NCBI RefSeq assembly: GCF_024158035.1
Contig: NZ_JAMZEK010000001.1
Location: 463,501 to 527,500, forward strand
Direction of reading: 5' to 3'
From: Dyella lutea
GTDB lineage: Bacteria; Pseudomonadota; Gammaproteobacteria; Xanthomonadales; Rhodanobacteraceae
DNA: 64,000 nt
In this document: positions 22,064-31,374 of the stretch, in pieces
How positions within the stretch are numbered: position 1 is the first letter of the stretch
Layout of the letters: each line of letters opens with the position of its first letter
Notes under the pieces: model-generated
The model's input: only the letters and a program-made list of their open reading frames with translations
What the model was told of the DNA's origin: nothing
Databases searched by the model: none
Translations under genes and position numbers: made by a program

Positions 22064-22468
22064 ATGAAATTCTCGCGACACTTGGCAAAGGTTGAACTGA
22101 TAGCGCTCGCCGCGCTGGCTGTCGCTGTCGGTGCTTTGGCAGCCTATGCGGCGATATGGACATCACTCCACCCGAGCCCATTTTTTACCGTCGCCGACTC
22201 AGTTACGTTTGTCTTGGCCTACGGGTTCGCCACAGGCTGCATTCCTGTTGTCGTATATGTTGCCCCTTTATATGCAGCCTTGCTGCACAACGGTCGACCA
22301 TCCTGGCCAGCAGCCTTTTTCATCGGCGCTATCCCAGGAGCGGTTCTCCTGTTCGTCTCAGTCCGGTTCGGGCTCTTGGCGTTGGCCTCCGGCGCATTCG
22401 TAGCGATGGCAACGCACGCGATCTGTGCGTCTGGCTCGAACCGCTCGCCGCTCCAGCGAGAGCGCTAA
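22064..22468 (+). CDS. Small multi-pass membrane protein, unknown
   Basis: Hydrophobic protein of 134 residues with about four transmembrane segments (LIALAALAVAVGALAAYAA, SVTFVLAYGFATGCIPVVVY, AAFFIGAIPGAVLLFVSV, LLALASGAFVAMATHAI). Not recognised. ATG 22064 follows CGTTAAAGCCTTC, without a ribosome site; a GTG at 22025 in the same frame is the alternative. It shares the lower GC of the DUF2971 gene and stands between it and ntrB. The sequence before it (TTTAATTCAAACGTTAAAGC) resembles the right end of integron attC sites of xanthomonads, so it may be a second captured cassette. Confidence 0.6.
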   Translation: MKFSRHLAKVELIALAALAVAVGALAAYAAIWTSLHPSPFFTVADSVTFVLAYGFATGCIPVVVYVAPLYAALLHNGRPSWPAAFFIGAIPGAVLLFVSVRFGLLALASGAFVAMATHAICASGSNRSPLQRER

Positions 22469-22576
22469 AGGCCATCGTCTGCACGTCAGAGCCGGCATCA
22501 CAGCCCGCTGAATGCGCGCTTTGGCGATCGTCACGGCGCCCGCTCAGTCGGCTTCGGCCCGCACTCGGCGCCACAC

Positions 22577-22614
22577 ATTGCACCAGCCCGATGCATTCCC
22601 CATGATGGTGCAAT
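22577..22614 (+). promoter_or_regulatory. Inverted repeat covering the ntrB start codon
   Basis: ATTGCACCA (22577-22585) and TGGTGCAAT (22606-22614) are perfect 9-base complements; the ATG of ntrB (22613) lies at the edge of the right arm. In RNA they could pair and hide the start codon; in DNA each arm carries an NtrC half-site (TGCACC / GGTGCA). Confidence 0.55.
22579..22595. promoter_or_regulatory. NtrC operator before ntrB-ntrC
   Basis: TGCACCAGCCCGATGCA fits the NtrC consensus TGCACC-N5-GGTGCA with one mismatch. It ends 17 bases upstream of the ntrB start, where NtrC binding would repress rather than activate, as at the E. coli glnL promoter. A further half-site GGTGCA follows at 22607. 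Confidence 0.6.
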
Positions 22615-23651
22615 GAACAATGCATCCTGGCGCCCGCTGGCGGAGCAGATGGCGACCGGGCTGGCCCTGGTCGACGCCGAGCTGCGCGTGACGTGGCTGA
22701 ATCCGGCGCTGGCCGAGCGGCTGGCGCTGGGGACCCGCAGCCTGGTCGGGCAGCCGACGACGCTGATGTTCGCCGACGACGCGGCGGTGCTGGCGCAGGC
22801 GCGGCGGGCGCTGGCTGAGGATCGGGCGCTGCAGTTGCGTGGCGTGGCGATGACCACCCAGCGCGGCACGGAGTGGCAGGCGGACCTGAGCCTGCAACCG
22901 TTCGACGGGCAGCTGCTGCTGGAAGTGCACGCGCTGGCCGAGCCGGCCGCGGCGGCCTCGCCGCTGTCGGCGACGCTGCGCGGCTTCGCGCACGAGGTGA
23001 AGAATCCGCTGGCCGGCTTGCGCGGTGCGGCGCAGCTGCTGCAGCGGCGGCTGGACGACGAGGACCTGAAGGCGCTCGCCGGCATGGTGATCGCCGAAGC
23101 GGACCGCCTCGGTGCGCTGGCCAACCGCCTGCTGCATCACGACGGCGCGCCGCGGCTGGCGCCGGTGAACATCCATCACCTGCTGGAGCGGCTGGAAGAT
23201 CTTCTGGAAGCCGAGCCTGCGCCGCTCACGCTGCGCCACGACTACGACCCCAGTCTGCCGGACTTTCCCGCCGACGCCGACCGCCTGCTGCAGGTATTGC
23301 TGAACCTGGCGCGCAACGCGCGCGAGGCCGGCGCGCAGACGCTGACCCTGCGCACGCGGGCCGAACACGGTGTGCGGCTGGGCGAGCGCATGCTGCGTAG
23401 CGCGCTGCGGGTGGACGTGATCGATGACGGCGCCGGGGTGCCGACCGCACTGCGCGACACGCTGTTTCAGCCGCTGGTGTCCGGGCGGCCGGACGGCACC
23501 GGCCTCGGCCTGGCGCTGTCGCGCGAGATCGCCCACGAGCACGGCGGCGAACTGCGCTGGCAGGGCCGGCCCGGCGAAACCGTGTTCTCGCTCTACCTGC
23601 CGCTGCCGCCGCCGCAGCGCGCCTCGACCGACACCCCGACGGATGTGACCG

Positions 23652-23659
<8 letters not shown>
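22613..23659 (+). CDS. ntrB: Nitrogen regulation sensor histidine kinase
   Basis: Cytoplasmic histidine kinase/phosphatase of 348 residues that phosphorylates NtrC when nitrogen is low and is switched by P-II protein. An N-terminal PAS-like domain (about 5-110), the H-box with His127 (GFAHEVKNPLAGLRGAAQLL), and the ATP-binding N and G boxes (LLQVLLNLARNAREAG, DDGAGVP, GTGLGLALSREI) are present. No membrane segment, as expected for NtrB. It overlaps ntrC by 8 bases. The start codon lies in an inverted repeat with NtrC-type half-sites, suggesting autoregulation. ATG 22613 has no strong ribosome site. Confidence 0.95.
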
Positions 23660-25055
<1,396 letters not shown>

Positions 25056-25070
25056 TCCGGAGACACCCGC

Positions 25071-25532
25071 ATGACCGTGACCGTCCGCGACGCCCGTCGC
25101 GAAGACCTGCCGAACCTCATCGCATGGAACGCCGCCATGGCGTGGGAGACCGAGCACAAGCGGCTCGACCCGGACGTGCTGACGCGCGGCATGGCGGCGG
25201 TATTCGACGAGCCGCGCCGCGGCTTCTACCTCGTCGCCGAGCACGATGGCGTGCCGGCCGGCTGCCTGATGGTGACCTACGAGTGGAGCGACTGGCGCTG
25301 CGGCGATTTCTGGTGGATCCAGAGCGTGTACGTGGCCGAGTCCGCGCGCCGCAGCGGCGTGTTTCGTGCGCTGTACGCCGACGTGGCGCGTCGCGCGCGC
25401 GCGGCCGGCGCAGTCGGCCTGCGGCTGTACGTGGAAACCGAGAACGAGCGCGCCCAGGCCACCTATGCCGGCCTGGGCATGGAGCGCTGCCACTACTTCA
25501 TGTACGAGCAGGCGCTCGAACGCGCCAGCTGA
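25071..25532 (+). CDS. GNAT family N-acetyltransferase
   Basis: Acetyl-CoA-dependent acyltransferase fold of 153 residues. The conserved core reads WIQSVYVAESARRSGVFRAL, an ARRSGV version of the Q/RxxGxG/A pyrophosphate loop, followed by VGLRLYVETENERAQATYAG with the usual Asn and Tyr. It starts 15 bases after ntrC with GGAGA in front, so it may be cotranscribed. Substrate unknown; similar enzymes modify small amines or protein N-termini. Confidence 0.85.
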   Translation: MTVTVRDARREDLPNLIAWNAAMAWETEHKRLDPDVLTRGMAAVFDEPRRGFYLVAEHDGVPAGCLMVTYEWSDWRCGDFWWIQSVYVAESARRSGVFRALYADVARRARAAGAVGLRLYVETENERAQATYAGLGMERCHYFMYEQALERAS

Positions 25533-25642
25533 GCGCGGGGTGACGGGCCCGGCGCAAAGGGCGTACAACGGGCGCGATCATGCAAGACGGCCAGCGACCG
25601 GCTGAAGACCCTGCAAGGCTCACGTCCACCGAGGAACCCGCC

Positions 25643-26107
25643 ATGATCCTCCTGCTCGCTGCACTGCTCATCGGCATCGTCGCCGACCTGCGCGCGATGA
25701 CCGCGCCGGCCATCGTCAGTTGGGCAGCACAGCTGGGCGTGCTGCCTTTGCAAGGTACGCCGCTGGCCTTTCTCGGCTGGCGCTTCACGCCGTGGATCCT
25801 CTCGCTGCTCGCCGTCGGCGAGCTGATCACCGACCAGTTGCCCACCACGCCCAGCCGCAAGCTGCTGGCGCCGTTCGCCACGCGCATCGTGATGGGCGGG
25901 TTCTGCGGTGCCGCGGTGGGTCTGGCCGGTGGCCAGTGGTGGCTGGGTGCCGCGGCCGGCGCGGTGGGTGCGGTGCTCGGCACGTTGGGTGGTGCCGCGG
26001 CGCGGGCCCGGCTGGCCGCGGCGTTCGGACGCGATCGCCCGGCGGCGCTGCTGGAAGACATCGTCGCCATCGGCGGCGGCATCGCGATCATGGCGCTGCT
26101 GCCATGA
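25643..26107 (+). CDS. DUF4126 family membrane protein
   Basis: Membrane protein of 154 residues with four hydrophobic segments; the opening LLLAALLIGIVADLRAMTAP and the loop TDQLPTTPSRKLLAPFATRI are typical of DUF4126. Function unknown. ATG 25643, with GAGGAA upstream, is chosen over an upstream ATG that would add a polar 21-residue extension. Its stop overlaps the next ATG (ATGA), so it is translationally coupled to the flavin oxidoreductase, which may hint at a shared redox role. Confidence 0.8.
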   Translation: MILLLAALLIGIVADLRAMTAPAIVSWAAQLGVLPLQGTPLAFLGWRFTPWILSLLAVGELITDQLPTTPSRKLLAPFATRIVMGGFCGAAVGLAGGQWWLGAAAGAVGAVLGTLGGAAARARLAAAFGRDRPAALLEDIVAIGGGIAIMALLP

Positions 26108-27489
26108 GCGCCACCTACGACGCCATCATCGTCGGCGCGGGTCAGGCCGGCCCCGCGCTCGCCGGGCGCCTCACCGCCGCGGGCATGCGGGTGGCGCTGG
26201 TCGAGCGACACCTGTTCGGCGGCACCTGCGTCAACACCGGCTGCATGCCGACCAAGGCGCTGGTGGCCAGCGCCGAGGTGGCGCACCTGGCGCGCCGCGG
26301 CGCCGACTACGGCGTGCAGGTGGGCGGCGAGGTCACGGTGGACTTCCCCAAGGTGATGGCGCGCGCGCACACAGTGACGATGAATGCGCGGCGCAACGTC
26401 GAGCGCTGGCTGCACGGTATGGAGCAGCTCACCGTGCTGCGCGGGCACGCGCGCTTCGTGGCGCCGGACACGCTACAGGTGGGCGAGATGACGATCCGCG
26501 CGCCGCGCATCTTCCTCAACGTGGGTGGACGCGCTGCGGTGCCGCCGCTGCCCGGCGTGGACGGCATCGACTACCTCACCAACACCTCGATCCTGCAGCT
26601 GGACACGCTGCCGCGGCATCTGGCCGTGGTGGGCGGCAGCTACATCGGGCTGGAGTTCGCGCAGATGTTCCGACGCTTCGGCGCGCAGGTGACGGTGATC
26701 GAGCGGCAGTCACGACTGATCGCCCGCGAGGACGAGGACGTCTCGCAAGCGATCCGCGAGCTCCTGGAAGCCGAAGGCATCGCCGTGCGCATCGGCGCCG
26801 AATGCATCGCCTTCGCCCCGCACGCCGACGGCGTCGCGGTGAAGGTGGACTGCCGCGACGGCGCGCCCGAGGTGGTGGCCAGCCACGTACTGCTGGCGAT
26901 GGGCCGCCGGCCGAACACCGATGATCTCGGCCTGGACCGCGCCGGCGTGGCCATCGACGAGCGCGGCTACATCACCGTCGACGACACGCTGGCCTGCAAC
27001 GTGCCCGGCATCTGGGCGATGGGCGACTGCAACGGCCGCGGCGCGTTCACCCACACCGCCTACAACGACTTCGAGATCATCGCCGCCAATCTGCTCGACG
27101 GCGACCACCGCACGCTGTCGCAGCGGGTGCCGGGCTACGCGCTGTACATCGATCCGCCGCTGGGCCGCGTGGGAATGACCGAGGCGCAGGCGCGCGCCAG
27201 CGGCCGCCCGCTGCTGGTGTCCAAGCGACCGATGACGCGCGTCGGCCGCGCGGTGGAGCGCGGCCAGACCGAGGGGTTCATGAAGCTGGTGGCCGATGCG
27301 GAAACCAAGCGCGTGCTGGGCGCGGCGATCCTCGGCGTGAGCGGCGACGAGGCGATCCACGGCGTGCTCGACCTGATGAGTGCGGACCAGCCGCTGGACG
27401 CGCTGCGCTGGGCGGTGCCGATCCATCCCACCGTGTCGGAGCTGTGGCCGACCGTGGTGCTCGGCCTCCAGCCGGCCGAAGACGACTAG
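26104..27489 (+). CDS. FAD-containing pyridine nucleotide-disulfide oxidoreductase (mercuric reductase-like)
   Basis: Flavoenzyme of 461 residues. FAD site IIVGAGQAGPALAGRL, redox-active cysteine pair in GGTCVNTGCMPTKALV, NAD(P) site VVGGSYIGLEFAQMF, second FAD contact GIWAMGDCNGRGAFTHTAYN, and the C-terminal dimerisation domain with HPTVSELWPTV (His and Glu of the active-site base). It lacks the N-terminal HMA domain and C-terminal vicinal cysteines of true MerA, so mercury reduction is unlikely. It belongs to the group annotated as mercuric reductase-like or dihydrolipoamide dehydrogenase-like oxidoreductases with unknown disulfide substrate. The stop overlaps the convergent GGDEF/EAL gene. 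Confidence 0.88.
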   Translation: MSATYDAIIVGAGQAGPALAGRLTAAGMRVALVERHLFGGTCVNTGCMPTKALVASAEVAHLARRGADYGVQVGGEVTVDFPKVMARAHTVTMNARRNVERWLHGMEQLTVLRGHARFVAPDTLQVGEMTIRAPRIFLNVGGRAAVPPLPGVDGIDYLTNTSILQLDTLPRHLAVVGGSYIGLEFAQMFRRFGAQVTVIERQSRLIAREDEDVSQAIRELLEAEGIAVRIGAECIAFAPHADGVAVKVDCRDGAPEVVASHVLLAMGRRPNTDDLGLDRAGVAIDERGYITVDDTLACNVPGIWAMGDCNGRGAFTHTAYNDFEIIAANLLDGDHRTLSQRVPGYALYIDPPLGRVGMTEAQARASGRPLLVSKRPMTRVGRAVERGQTEGFMKLVADAETKRVLGAAILGVSGDEAIHGVLDLMSADQPLDALRWAVPIHPTVSELWPTVVLGLQPAEDD

Positions 27490-30011
27490 GTGTCGCCGCT
27501 CGACGCGCGCGGACCGGGGGGCTGCTCGCGCAGCCGCGCTTCCAGCAAGGTGGCATCCATCGGGGCGCCGTAGAGGTAACCCTGCAGCACCGGACAGCCT
27601 GCGTCGCGCAGGAACTCGCTCTGCGCCAGCGTCTCCACGCCCTCGGCGACCACGTCTTTGTGCAGGCTGCGCGCCATCGCGATGATGCCGGTGGTGATCG
27701 CCGCCGTCTCGCTGTCCTGGATGATGTCGTGCACGAAGGCGCGGTCGATCTTCAGCACGTCGACCGGGAAGTGCTTGAGGTAGGACAGGCTGCAGTAACC
27801 GGTGCCGAAATCGTCCAGCGAAATGCGCACGCCCAGGCGGCGGATCGCCCGCAGCAGCGCACCGGTGGCCCGGCTGCCGGAGACCACCACGCGCTCGGTC
27901 AGCTCCAGCTCGAGCAGGTGCGGATCGAGACCGGATTCCACCAGCGCGGCATCGAGATGACCGAGGAACCCCGGATCGTCGAGCTGCACCGGCGACACGT
28001 TGACCGAGACCGGGATGCCGTGGCCTTCGCGTTGCCAGGCCCTGGCCTGCCGGCACGCCTGGCGCAGCACCCAGGCGCCGATCGGAACGATCAGTCCGCT
28101 GTCCTCGGCGATCGGGATGAACTCGTCCGGCAGCCACCAGCCGCCGTCCTCCTTGGACCAGCGCAGCAGCGCCTCGGCGCCGACGATGCGGCCGTCCACC
28201 GCGTCGACCTTGGGCTGGTACAGCAGGCGCAGCTGGTCGCGCGCCAGGGCGGTGTGCAGGCCGTCCTCGATGCGCCGGCGCGCGCTGTCGCGCTCGCGCA
28301 TCGACGGCGTGTAGAACCGGTAACCGTGGCGCCCGCCGACCTTGGTTTCGTACATCGCGCTGTCGGCGTTGTGCAGCAGCAGTTCGGCATCGCTGCCATC
28401 GTCGGGGAACAGGGTGACGCCGATGCTGGCGCGCAGCTCCAGCGTGGCCAGCCCCTCCGCCCGCAGCTCGCCGCATGCCTCGAGCAGGCGCTCGGCCATG
28501 CCCGCCGCATCGGCGGGTGCCTCGATCTGCGGCAGCAGCACCACGAACTCGTCGCCACTGAGCCGGCTCAGCACCTCGTCGTTGCCGAGCAGAGCGCGCA
28601 GGCGGCCAGCCAGCGCCTGCAGCACGCGGTCGCCGGCATCATGGCCCCAGGTTTCGTTGATCCGCTTGAACTGGTCCACGTCCAGGTGCAGCACGGCACC
28701 ACGCTGGCGTCGCCGCTCCGCATTGGCGATCGCCTGCTCGATGCGGGCGTGCAGCAGCTGCCGGTTCGGCAGGCCGGTGAGTGGATCGTGCTGGCTCAGG
28801 TGCATCATCTTCAGCGCCAGCGAGCGCGTCTCGCTGACGTCGTGGAACACCAGCACGCCGCCGATCACGTTGCCGGCGTGGTCGTGGATCGGTGCGGCCG
28901 AATCCTCCACCGGCGTGACGAAACCGTTGCGGTGGCGCAGCACCGCCTTGCCGGCCAGATCGACGATGGCGTTGCGCGCCAGCGCCTCGCGCAGGGGGTT
29001 GGCCACGGTGTCACCTTCGGCATCGCCCTGCAGCTGGAAGACGTCCTCCAGCGGTTGCCCCAGCGCCTGGGTGCGGGGCCAGCCGGTCATCGCCGCAGCG
29101 ATCGGGTTGAGCGAGGTGATGCGCAGCTGCAGATCGGTGGTGATCACGCCGTCGCCGATCGAACTCAACGTGACCTCGGCCAGCTCGCGCTCGCGGAACA
29201 GCTCGTCCTCGAAGCGTTTGCGCGCGCTGATGTCCTGTGCCTGCGAGACGAAATACAGGGGCTCGCCGGCGGCGTCGCGCACCACCGACACGCTGAGTTG
29301 CAGGTAGACCACCTGGCCGTCCTTGCGGATGTTGCGCTTTTCCATCTGGTACGAGTCGCGCTTGCCGGCGAGCAGCTCGTCGCGCAGCTCGTTGTCGTCG
29401 GCCATGTCGTCGGGATGGGTGACCGAGGCGATGTCCAGCTGCAGGAATTCCTCCTCGGTGTACTGGAACATCTGGCAGACCGCGGTGTTCACGCGCAGGA
29501 ATCGCCCGTCCGGATGCACCAGCGCCATGCCGATGGCCGCATGCTGGAACGCGCCGAAGAAGCGCTGCTCGCTCTCGCGCAGGCGCTGTTCCAGCGCATG
29601 GCTGTCGGTGGTGTCGGTGAGCAGTGCGATCACGCCGTGCACGGTGCCGTCGGCGGCGCGGTCCGGTCGCAGGCTGGCATGCACGTAGCGACGGGCCGGG
29701 TCGTCGAACAGATGGCCGTCGAAGTCGACCGCCTTGCCCTGCAATGCCGCTTCCAGGGCCGGGCGGATCGCCTCGCCGCCGGCGACGCCGAGCCAGTCCC
29801 CGATCGGCTGGCCGAGCATCGCGGCCGGATCGGCACCGGTCCATGTGCGGTACTTGTCGTTGAGGTAACCCACGCAAAGCTCGCGGTCGAGCCAGGCGAC
29901 CAGCCCCGGCAGCTGCGACAGCAGGTGTTCCGCGTGTCCCTCCGCGGAGGCAGCACTGCCGGACCGGTCGTCGTGACCGGCGGCCAATGGACCGTGGCGG
30001 TTGGCTGTCAC
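27486..30011 (-). CDS. PAS-PAS-PAS-GGDEF-EAL protein, probable c-di-GMP phosphodiesterase
   Basis: Soluble signalling protein of 841 residues without membrane helices. Three PAS domains span about 30-395 (WTGADPAAMLG, MFQYTEEEFLQLDIASV, SLNPIAAAMTGWPR). A GGDEF domain follows (about 410-565) whose signature is RLSGDEFVVLL, with Ser for the first Gly, so cyclase activity may be weak or lost. The EAL domain (about 580-830) is intact: GAEALLRW, DDFGTGYCSLSYLKHFP, KIDRAFV, AEGVET. Net activity is probably c-di-GMP hydrolysis tuned by a small ligand, light or redox state. GTG start at 30011. Monocistronic; its last base pairs overlap the convergent oxidoreductase stop. Confidence 0.92.
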   Translation of the reverse strand: MTANRHGPLAAGHDDRSGSAASAEGHAEHLLSQLPGLVAWLDRELCVGYLNDKYRTWTGADPAAMLGQPIGDWLGVAGGEAIRPALEAALQGKAVDFDGHLFDDPARRYVHASLRPDRAADGTVHGVIALLTDTTDSHALEQRLRESEQRFFGAFQHAAIGMALVHPDGRFLRVNTAVCQMFQYTEEEFLQLDIASVTHPDDMADDNELRDELLAGKRDSYQMEKRNIRKDGQVVYLQLSVSVVRDAAGEPLYFVSQAQDISARKRFEDELFRERELAEVTLSSIGDGVITTDLQLRITSLNPIAAAMTGWPRTQALGQPLEDVFQLQGDAEGDTVANPLREALARNAIVDLAGKAVLRHRNGFVTPVEDSAAPIHDHAGNVIGGVLVFHDVSETRSLALKMMHLSQHDPLTGLPNRQLLHARIEQAIANAERRRQRGAVLHLDVDQFKRINETWGHDAGDRVLQALAGRLRALLGNDEVLSRLSGDEFVVLLPQIEAPADAAGMAERLLEACGELRAEGLATLELRASIGVTLFPDDGSDAELLLHNADSAMYETKVGGRHGYRFYTPSMRERDSARRRIEDGLHTALARDQLRLLYQPKVDAVDGRIVGAEALLRWSKEDGGWWLPDEFIPIAEDSGLIVPIGAWVLRQACRQARAWQREGHGIPVSVNVSPVQLDDPGFLGHLDAALVESGLDPHLLELELTERVVVSGSRATGALLRAIRRLGVRISLDDFGTGYCSLSYLKHFPVDVLKIDRAFVHDIIQDSETAAITTGIIAMARSLHKDVVAEGVETLAQSEFLRDAGCPVLQGYLYGAPMDATLLEARLREQPPGPRASSGDT

Positions 30012-30080
30012 CCCGAAGCTTCCCCGATGCCTGTGGCAGGCCTGAGCATGATGCGCTGCCCGGCGTCGGGATGCACGGTG

Positions 30081-31211
30081 TCAGTGCAGCGGCGTGTCCG
30101 GCGCACCCAGCCGGCCCGCGGCATCCAGGTGGATGTGGCCGAGCGCTTGCAGGTCCGGGTCCAGATCGAAGCGCTCGGCCAGCGTCGTCACCAGTGGCCC
30201 CAGCGCCTGCGGCTGCAGCGGGTAGCCATGGGCGAGCACGCGGGCAAGGCCGCCGTCGCCACGCTGTGCCGCGGTGACCGCGACCACGCCGAGGCCGGCC
30301 GCCTCGTGGGCGACCAGGCGCGGCGCGTCGTAGCCGGGATCGGCCGCTGCCAGGGTTTCCAGCAGATAGCCGTCGCGGGCCTCGGTCGGGACGCCGTCGA
30401 CCGGCGCCAGGCGCATCGGCAGGCCGTGTGCCTCGAGCAGGGCGGCGTACTGGCGCAGTTCGAAGATCGCGCCGGCGAATGCGTGGGCACGGTCCTCCTC
30501 CTGGTTCGATGCCAGCCATTGCGCGGGCGACTGCACCAGCACGCCGCCGTCGGCGTAGCACAGGGGCACGCCGCGCGCGCTGAGCGTGGCTTCCTCGCGG
30601 TAGGGCGTGAGCAGCGCGGCCTCCAGCAGGGTCCACAGCGGCGCCAGGTTGACGTGCTCGTATTGCACGCAGGTCAGCGCCAGCAGGTCGTTGCGGCTGA
30701 GGTAGCGCACGTGCTCCAGCGGCACGCCCAGCGTGCGGATCAGCCAGTCGGCGGTACGCTGCCCGGCCTCGCCGCGGCCGACCAGTTCCACTTCGAGCTG
30801 CTCGCCCAGCGTGGCGGCGAGAGTCTCGGGGGCGAGCAGGGTGATCGGCAGCAGTCGCATCGGGCCGTCGGCGTAGGTGGCCTCCGGCTCCAGCGGCTGG
30901 GCCGGCATGCGGCCCTCGTGGGTGCCGAAGGCGACCACGTTCTCCAGGTGGCCGCGCGGCACGCGCCGGGCCAGCTCATCCAGCGTGGCCCACACCGGGA
31001 AGCCCGGACGCAGCAGTTCAACCGTGTCGAACAGCGCACCGGCCAGCGCCAGCCGCGCCTCGGTGGCGGCCGGCACCAGCGACTGCAGGTCAGCGGCGAC
31101 GTGGGCAGCCAGCTCGGCGGCCTCGTCGCGGGTGAGCGTGGCGCGCGGGAGCTGGGCGCCGGTCTCGATCGCGAGGACCACCGGCAAGGCCTCGAGAGGC
31201 GTGCTTTCCAA
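30081..31211 (-). CDS. Conserved protein of unknown function
   Basis: Protein of about 376 residues, mainly acidic and leucine/alanine-rich, with no signal peptide or membrane helix. I do not recognise a domain. It contains a central segment with many aromatics (YLSRNDLLALTCVQYEHVNL) and two moderately hydrophobic stretches (MRLLPITLLAPETLAATLGE, VAHEAAGLGVVAVTAAQRG). No ATG fits the start; TTG 31211, preceded by GGAAGA at good distance, is preferred, and a likely extended -10 (TGGTAGAAT) lies just upstream at about 31240. It stands between the c-di-GMP protein and a divergent thiolase. Codon use is that of the host. Confidence 0.7.
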   Translation of the reverse strand: MESTPLEALPVVLAIETGAQLPRATLTRDEAAELAAHVAADLQSLVPAATEARLALAGALFDTVELLRPGFPVWATLDELARRVPRGHLENVVAFGTHEGRMPAQPLEPEATYADGPMRLLPITLLAPETLAATLGEQLEVELVGRGEAGQRTADWLIRTLGVPLEHVRYLSRNDLLALTCVQYEHVNLAPLWTLLEAALLTPYREEATLSARGVPLCYADGGVLVQSPAQWLASNQEEDRAHAFAGAIFELRQYAALLEAHGLPMRLAPVDGVPTEARDGYLLETLAAADPGYDAPRLVAHEAAGLGVVAVTAAQRGDGGLARVLAHGYPLQPQALGPLVTTLAERFDLDPDLQALGHIHLDAAGRLGAPDTPLH

Positions 31212-31374
31212 GGGATTCTTCCGGACGGCAAAGACCCGTGATTCTACCAGCGGGCCCCGCAAGCCTCGCCGGTGCTGAACCGGTTCGCACAAACGGCCTC
31301 GCAGCGGGCTTTCCCGGGGCGGCCACGCGGGTTAGCCTTGCAGGCTCAATACCCGGCCGGATGTTTCTCAGACC

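Noticed and set aside
26104..27489. Mercuric reductase and a mer operon
   Set aside because: The redox pair is present but the C-terminal cysteines, HMA domain and merR/T/P genes are not.
27444..31241. Plus-strand open frame of more than 1,200 codons
   Set aside because: It runs antisense to the PAS-GGDEF-EAL gene and its neighbour, has no domain, and such frames arise from the high GC of third codon positions.
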